This document shows, one piece after another, positions 48,301 to 57,300 of a stretch of 64,000 nt of DNA. A program made the position numbers and the translations under genes. Origin of the DNA: Lutjanus erythropterus (lineage: Eukaryota > Chordata > Actinopteri > Lutjaniformes > Lutjanidae); assembly GCA_020091685.1 (NCBI GenBank), contig CM034604.1:10596519-10660518 (forward strand). Direction: 5' to 3'. How positions within the stretch are numbered: position 1 is the stretch's first letter; each line of letters begins with the position of its first letter. Below the pieces are notes generated by a model. The model did no database searches, had not been told where the DNA came from, and saw nothing but the letters and a program-made list of their open reading frames with translations.

Positions 48301-51300
48301 ATTTGTCTTTTCAAGCTTCAGCTAGACTGAGACATGAATTAAGGACTTGATTTTCAGTAGAATTTGCCTATTCTCTGACCCACAGAATTTCTTCTCAGAC
48401 CTTATTATGGATTTGCCTCATACTTTACAGATGAGATCTTTTACAACTAGGGCTGCAACTGATGATTATTTTCATTATCATTGAATCTGCAGATTATTTT
48501 CACAATTAATCAATTAAAATGTTCATTACTATTACCTAGAGGCCAAATTGATGTCTTCATATTGCTTCTTTTGCGCAACCAATTGTCCAAAAATGTAAGA
48601 CTCTTCATTTGCTGTCATAAATGACAAAGAAAAGCAGAATTTTTCTTATGAAGCTGGGACCAGCAAATGTTTTTATATTTTTGCTAGAAAAATCAAATAT
48701 CAAATAGTTGGCAACAATTTCAATCAACTAATTAATATTGACTAGTCATTGCAGCTCTATTCACAAGCAAATTTTGCATGCTGTACAAATGACCCACAAA
48801 GCAGTAGAGCCTGGCTGATTCTGTATTATTGGTGCCGAAGTCGATACTGATATTAGAGAATAAAAAAATTTGTTATCCACATATAACATATATGCCGATT
48901 AGGGTTGGGCAATTGGACAGTTTATTGTCTATCAACGATGGGTTGAATCCATTACCTGTTGATTATTTTGGGCGATATTTGTGATTTTATTTTGCTAATG
49001 TAATGGTCTGCAGAGTGACAGCTCTGCTCTGTGCCGTGTTGTCATCCAGCGGCACAGGACACACCCACTCAGCTGGACCGTGACTACTCTGAGCAGGGTG
49101 AGGACTGAGAGGAAAACAGCCCGCAGAGTGACACTCTTTATACTCTTTTCACGCAATGAATTAAGGATTTAATTAGACCAAACCAGAGTTGATGAAGGTT
49201 GGAAGATTGTACAGACTAATAAAGACGGTTTTGGTGAGTTTGACATGTTTTTCTGTCTAGTTTGAATGAAGTGTTTCTCAAGGATTTAATGAGCCACTTA
49301 AGCTAATCTTAGTTCATTAAAAGAGAGAAACTTGAATTCAGGTGTGCGGTTGTATTTCTTTGTTTAAAAAGAAAAATAATTGTGAGAATACTTAATTTCT
49401 TGACACTCCGAGTTTATGTTGTTTATTGGACATAGTGAACATATGCAGCATGCATAACGTAGTGAATTCGCAGCTTGTGCATATCTCCCATCTGAGACTC
49501 AAGAGGCTGTCAGGAGGGAGGAGGAGGGACGCAGATATCACCAATCGCCACTTGATGGGCTGATGATGGTCATTGGAATATTTTCATATCGTCCAACTCT
49601 AATGCCAATGCTGATACAGGCCGTTATAGCTGTGATAGGCCAGTATCGGTCAGCCAATAATATTGGTCAACCAATATATCAGTCAGGCTCTACAAAGCAG
49701 CATTAATGTCAATGAAATGGCATTTTTGAAAATGCATTTGCACTACTTTCTCATACTCTCATCATATTGTAGGGCTTGGAAATTAAACTGCCTTCTGCTT
49801 TAAGTTGATATTTTTGCAGCAGATAAACCATCTTTTTTCATTATCTCAAATTATTGCTTGTGCATCATGGCCTTAAACACATCCTCTTTCAATCAGGCAG
49901 ATGCAGCATCAGACAAGGAGCTGTGTGGGGCGCTGCGCATCAAGTTGGACAGGATGAAGGATGAGTGTGATAAGCTGGCAGAGCAGCTGAGCACAAAAGA
50001 CGAGGCACATGCACATCTCCACAGAAAATACCAGCTACTCAAACAGGAACTGGATGACAAAGTAAGCCCTGCCTACTCTGCAGTGTTTTTCAAACACAGT
50101 GACTAATATCGAATGACGTGAAACCTCCAATAAAAGCGGAGTATCTGTTGTCATATCAGTGAAATACATCTGTGCTCAGCAGAAGTTGTAAAATATTCAT
50201 GATGACTCTAATTAATCGTGACAGACGAAGTCCAAGGACATTAAAAGGAAAAAAATTTAAATGGTGAGACAAACTGTGCAGGCATGAGTGCCATCAACAG
50301 CTGTTATAGTTCCAGTTTTTACAGAGACATGCTCCGCACTAAAAGTGCAGGTTTCACATTGTAACTTTGAAAACTTATATGGGTACCAGTTCACAATAAG
50401 ACTATGAATTATTCATAAATGGTTTATAATTAGGTTATTAATTAGTTATTAATTATAAATTGTCAATTAGCTGTAGCATGAGGTAAAATCAGCAACAGTG
50501 ACTAGGGTGACCAGATGAGTGTGTCATGTCAGAATGATTAAAGTAGAATAATTTAGAATACCATTAATTTCTAACTCTGATAATTTGTTTTTAATATTAT
50601 ATATATATAACACATTTTTATCACAAATTTCTCCCTCATTGGTGCCTGCACTCTCCATCATCTGGTTTAAAACAGGTTGAATGACATCAACAATATCTTA
50701 TTCATGATAGCCTAATCATTGCAATATACAAGTGAAAGACACATCAATAATACTCTGACATTTTGCAAACACCAACAAGATATTAATACAATATATTATT
50801 AAATATTTTACAGGTATAATCTTATTATATATGACATAATGTTATATATAATATAATATCTAACAGCAGGAATTTTAGCCTACACAAGTGATTTGATCAG
50901 AACATTTTTACAGGTTCATATACAGTTGCTATATAGCTAATTTTCCAGACAAACAGGACAGCATTTGGGATTCGGAACAACAGCATGTAACTTCGAAGTT
51001 GTCTTTAATTTTTCAGGACATCTGATTGTCTAATGGTGACCCATGCTGCCCGCAATTATCTGTGATGTTAAACCTCAGGCCTCATTGCTTACTGAGCTTG
51101 TTTTGTCTTCTCATTCAGCCAGCCAACAGCTTGTCAGCTTCATCAAATATTTGTTAGTAATTTGCAACAATTTAACCACTGTCAGCATATCTTAATAGTC
51201 AAAAAGTTTAATTTGGCATCAAGTTAGCATATTAAATTACCAGAATCACACAGTAAGGCTGTGGCAGTATTGTTTGACATTTTCAGTATGCACAGTTTTA

Positions 51301-54300
51301 TACTCTGTAATAAGGCTCCCTTTTGCCAGTTATAAATGTTAGTAACTCATTAGTAAGATTAATCAGTAGTAAACAGTAACTGGATCTTGCTAAATAGTCA
51401 CCTCACATTCATGTATGAAAACTATGGTATAACTTGTTTATAATTAATGATTTATTAAGTGTTTACAGTGCAATTAATAACCGAGTTATAAACCTTTTGT
51501 AAATCATTTGTAAGGGTAGTCTTAATGTAAAGTAGTACTTGCATTACTAGTTGAGAGTACTGACTAGTAGTCACACACGCTTTTCCTTCCGTCCTTCAAG
51601 GATGCAGGATATCTGCTAAGGTCATGTAACCATACAAACCTAAGAATGGTTCGAAAGGTTAAGTGGTGCCAAATCAGCACTATTTTTTAAAGGGGTTTAT
51701 CAATACGCCCTTAGGTGTTTTACAACAGCAGATGAAGTATTGAACCCCTCTTTCACCTCCCTGACAGGCCCCTGATAGGTTGTATGGGGCTCTTTGGGGG
51801 AGATCCATGTATTGATTTGAAATTGGGTGAATGGAGAAAAAGGGGTGTTTATTAATGTAACATGGGCGTTTATCATTTCAGGGACAGGATAATGATCCAC
51901 GGTCCCTGGGCAGCACTGATCAGTTGGTTCCTGTTCTTTTGACATATTGATTGACTGTGGCCTGGTAGAGACCCTGAAACTATTGACAGTGCAGGCCAGA
52001 GAAGGAAACTTAACTAGGTCTGTTTGTGTGAGAGGAAGCTGAATGGCTCTCCTGATGCCAAAGGTTGTCCGTCTGTCTTTACGTGTAGGTATTATTGAGT
52101 AAACTGTAACAACTGCTGGAATTGATCTTGCAGTAAGCAGACCTATATGTCTCTACTCCCTGGACAATCTGCTGTAATGAATGTTCTTATACTGCCTTGC
52201 AGGATTCAGATGACATAACTGCAAACAACCGACAGTAAGCACTAGTTTACATCCACAAAAATTGCACTGGGCTCTCTCCCTTCCTTCACAGGTCAGGTCA
52301 GGTGAACGGAGACGTGCTTCAGAGTCTGAGCTTGTTAAACTGGAGGAGAAGGTGCTGCGGATGGAAGTAGAGCAAGAGGCAGTGCTGACCTCCATGGGTG
52401 AGGAGCTCGATGCAGCTTGTCGCTGCCTGGCTAGGAATGGTGGAGAAAAACTGCAGGTATTTTATTTTATTACATTACATTTAATTCTGTGTTTGTTTTG
52501 GTTGTTGTTGCACAATGCAGGTATACCGCTGGCTTGTTAATAAGGATATTGGCAAACATATGACACTTTACACACCAGCAGACACAGAGCAACATGAATA
52601 TCCCTTTGGAGTTCAATATGGGTCCAATACTGAGTCGCCATTTAGCTCTGATGGCCCACCAACCCCTTAGAAAATGTCTGCAGATTATGCACGCATCCTC
52701 ATCAAGGTTTACTTATATTGCACATAGTGCCTACTGCACTGAATGCTGTGATGAAGGATTATCGACCAGAGGCTTGTATTGACTTTGAAAAAATAGGGTG
52801 AAGATTGAAATCACTGAAGACATAAGAAATCAGGTAGATAATGATTATCTCATACTGCAGAGACAGGCTCTTGTAGGAATATAAGTTTAATTTGAGAGTG
52901 TGATTTTGTTTCTGCGTGTACAAACAGGTAAAATAATGGTGCATGTTTGTACCGAAGTTAACAAGTAATGCTGGTTTGTAATGCTTTTATGCTGGTTTGT
53001 GGCATTAACCCCTCTGCAAATGTTCATTTTACTGATGTATCTATGTACTTGCAGATGTAGTTTACAGTATACTTTACCTGAAAATCACTGTCCACATGAC
53101 TTGACATTATTGTGCTTCATTCTGATGAATCCTTGTTTGCTGCTTGTTTGTATGAGATATGGCTCAGGGCTCAACAATAAGGATTGGCCACTTGCTTGTG
53201 GCAAGTACCATGTTGGGCAATTAAATCTGGCAACTCATTTGCTCGACTAGGCAAGTGAAGAAAAACATAAACGTTGGACCCTGTGACTCCTGTCATTATT
53301 AGTGGCTTTGTAATGGGATGAAAAAAAGGCATCTAAAAACCCAGGTTACGTTGGACAAAAACCTGCTAATACCCAACATCTGGCTTTTGTTTCCAGTATG
53401 AAATGGCACAAGGGTAAAACTCACAGATCAAATGACTCTGCGGTAGTCATGGGTAGTTATCAGCTGTAAAACGGTGTATAAACACATTTTATTTCCTATA
53501 AATTAAATTAATAAATAAAGGTCCCTTTTATTTTCATTTTTAAAACTTTTCTTTGATGCAGCAAAATCAGGAAATGTTGGAGTTTTCATCAGGTGTGACT
53601 AATCATAGCTCGTATACAACTGAAAGCAAAAATGAAACCGTAAAATAAAGCAGATACCCGAATGTACAAACAGCAATGCAATAGAGAAACTAAACTTCAA
53701 ACCACAGAGATTCAGTCAGAAGCTACAAAAGTACTGAGAGCTGAACACACAAAGACTTTTAAAAACCTTTCTCGCTACTCTCCTACACAGACATGAGTAG
53801 AGTCTCAGCTTTCAGCACACATCAGAAAATAAAATAGGCAAGACGTCAGTCGCCTATTTTGGCATTTTTAGCCATGTTTAAAAACCATTGCTAAATTTGG
53901 TGTGAACATGGTATAAAACTAAGTTTTTAGTTACACTTGTCATTACATTCAACTAACTATTGTATATATACTTAATTAAGCAGGGTATAATGTAGAAGAT
54001 TTTTTATCCAAGTATGAGCAAAAATATATATGAATGTCCAGCACATGTATGCTGTATAACTAGTGTGATGGATGTTCAAAGCCTATTATGCATAGACGAG
54101 TTTCTACAGTAGAACCACTGACAAATGCTAATGTATTACACCAATTGCCTACTGGAAATACTCACACCCATACACACTAAAAAACACACACATACTCCTC
54201 CCTGCAGGCTTCATGCTTGAAGCTAGTTTTCCTCTGCTGCTCTGGGCTAATGAACCCAGCCAGCTCTTATCTGCTCCTATAGATTTCCCAATCTGGTCCA

Positions 54301-57300
54301 GCAGTGCTATAGCCAGACATGCGAGCCAACGCCTCGCCTCATCTGTAATCTGTCATGTTGAAAAGAAGTCAAACTAGCTAGTGATTGGCCTAATGAGGGG
54401 AATCATTAACAGTTAAGAGCTGTATTAGCTCACAGTTACCTCAGAGTACCCCCCTCATTGTCTTGAGAGGCACTATTGCCATAAGTTATGTGACAGTGGA
54501 AGTTGAGGAAAAATAAATAGGGGCAGTAGTGCACTTTCATAAGGGAGATTGGGAGATTACTGTATGTTGGCAGTTGATAAATCAGTTGCCAGATTTTCAG
54601 TGCTGTCATAGCAACAAAATACTATGACTGCTTTCCAGTGAACAACAAGTTAACTACAGATCTTTATGTATCTCTGGAACCTAGCAGATTAAATGAAAGT
54701 CAAGTCAGTTTTACAGGGATAGATGCTAACATTTTTAGGCACTGGCCCATTTGGCCATCAAACCACTAACTTTGGTGGCCCAAATGTAAACTTATGTAAA
54801 AACAGTACAGAAAAGGCAATTTGTTGCAACTTCCGTCCTTAATTGTGACACTGATATTGTCCACTTTTCCCATGAATGTGGTGTTTCCCTCAGGCATCAT
54901 TTCCAATGAAAAATGATAAATTTTTGTTGTGACATTCGTTTTCTCATAATTCGCTGTTTGTGTCTCTGGTTCTTCTGTAAGGTAGCTAGTTGGCGATGAG
55001 TGCTGTTCGCCATTTTCATAGAATGTTGAAGTAAAAGTCACAAAGGAATCGGGATGTTTGTGTAACTGTAACAGTGTGTTGGGAAATGATAAAACTTTGC
55101 AGTCACATGGGGCCACCTACATGTAATATTTGGCCATGGGCCACCAGGCCAAAATTAATGTTGAACCCTGATTTTATTAATCTAGCACCAAATTGTAACA
55201 CAAGTGTTTTTTCTATATAGAGCAAGTCTAGATCATATAATCTTATAATCTTATTTACAGAGACAGAGACCAAACAGTGTCCACCATGAGTAAGCACTTG
55301 GTGACACAGGTGAGGCAGAAACCTCAAACTCTGGGTGGGCAGCCATCCTACACTTTAATTCAAAATTTGTTTAATAGGGCTTGTTACCTCAATATTACAT
55401 CAATATTCTAGAGATGACTCTTGGTGCTTTCAACTCGACACAATGTTATTTTTGATAAGTAATCATAAGTAAAGTGGAAATAATGACTAATTGGGTAAAG
55501 AAAGAGTCCGGTAAGTTCAGAAAACTACATCACTTTACTGTAAAGCCTTTAAAACCAGATATCACAATATCCAAATCTAATACGATATGTAGTCTCATAT
55601 CACAGTGTTGATATAATATCAATATATTGCTAGCGCTGTTTGTGGGATACCTCCTCTTGGGTTTCTCCCTGTCAGTCTGTCTTGTCTCATTTGTGACCTG
55701 TTCCTGTCCATATCTTCTTTTGGGCTCAACTAACTAACCACAACATTTTGTTTTTGAATCCAGCCTAGGACATATGTCATGTTTTGTTCTTTCTCCTCAA
55801 TCTCCCCTGTCTTCCTTCATTTCAAACACTGTAATGAAGAGAAATGCCACAGTGGTAATCTCTATAAAAACATCTTGCTGTGTCCTTCCCTCTTGCTTTT
55901 AGTTCTAACATCTCCTCCTTCTGCTTCTCTCTAAACTCTGCCATCTTTACCATTTTCTCAGCGGGAGGTGAAACAAACAAACTGTAACCAAAGACACGCA
56001 GTCACAGATTTACTGGCATGCTGAAAAAGACGTATAAACCACGCAGTCACATTTAAATTAGCAGTGGCAGACACTTGGATTCCACGGCAGTGCTGCTGAG
56101 AAAATAGTGGCATTTCTTTCACTTCAACCCCACAGATAGCACTTTCAACTCCCAGCCTACTTGTTCAGTTTTTCAACAGTTTCACCTCCTTTTTGTCTGC
56201 CACTGCGCCGAGTTGCCTTTGATGGTTCGGAAAAGAGTAAAGAGAGCGAGAGGCATGTTTTATCCTCCCACGCAGTCACACGCTCTGCCATGCGGTTGTA
56301 CACTCCCCGAGACAGGGACCTCTGCACAGCGGTGCTCCATTGCCATACTTTGAGCTGCCGTGGCAACAACTTGGGAAATTCGTTCTGCTTGGATCTGGTT
56401 TTGAGTGACAGCTTGAAAAAGTTGCTTGACACCTGTGCAGTGACGATGTTGTTTGCCAAGGCACAGGACAGAAAGAGTCCAAAAAAATCCTGCAGCTTGC
56501 CTTCTGTGTCTGTTGATCATGCGTAAACACCTTGCCACAAGGGTGTACTTGAAAAAACAGTTGTACTTTTTTGTTGACTTTGTTCACGGCTGTGTGTGAG
56601 TTTGTACATGTGTATGTGTGTGTTTATGTCTTCTCTTTTTTTATTATTTTTACCTATGTAGCAGGATGGGAGTTACAGTTTTGCTCTGTTAGTGTGTTAG
56701 CAGGATGGCAGGATGTTCTCTATGAATGGATTTGCACAAAACCATCTAGAAAGGTCCATTATAGGGCACAGTAGCAATTATTTAGTTTCTGTATTCTATA
56801 GGAGTGTGTGACTTCCATCTGATAAAACAGATTCTTGTTAAAGGGTGTCTCCATTTGCATTATTTTCCAAGTTTTTAAAATGGAAATCTCCCACTCACTC
56901 CCACTGTGGCAACATCATCCTGCAGCATCCTATGTCAGTTCACATAGGAAAATGGTATTAGAAGGGCTTGGGAAAATAGGATTTTGATGCTATAATAGAG
57001 GGTGAGCGGATGGGGTATGTCAAATTGTTCACAATAATTTTTCCCTGATTAAAAAAAAATAATATGATTACAGCAATATGATATGATATGATATACCGTT
57101 ACACACAGCACCACCAAATATGGCTGAAGGCGAAAGTAACACTACTACTGGCTTTAGAGTGGAGGATTGCAACAGCATAAGGGGGCAACACAACAAACAA
57201 CAAACAAACAAAAATTCTAAGACAAGAGCTCAACACCTATTGTGAGTTCTAAACCTAAATTGTCTCTCAGTATCATGCTATATTGTTAGTGCAGAATAAC

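Larger units (their letters stand above)
53164..55171. repeat. Inverted 'cagggttcaaca' termini 2 kb apart
   Basis: The left end reads CAGGGCTCAACAATAAGG and the right end, reverse-complemented, CAGGGTTCAACATTAATT followed by 'ggcctggtggcccatggcc'. I recall the right end from a dispersed fish element. The flanks do not show a shared 8-bp duplication, so these may be two separate insertions. Confidence 0.4.

Noticed and set aside
56157-56587. Four overlapping frames of 92-121 codons on both strands.
   Set aside because: No recognisable domain, no splice sites in a gene-like pattern, and overlap on both strands points to locally stop-poor DNA within intron 17.
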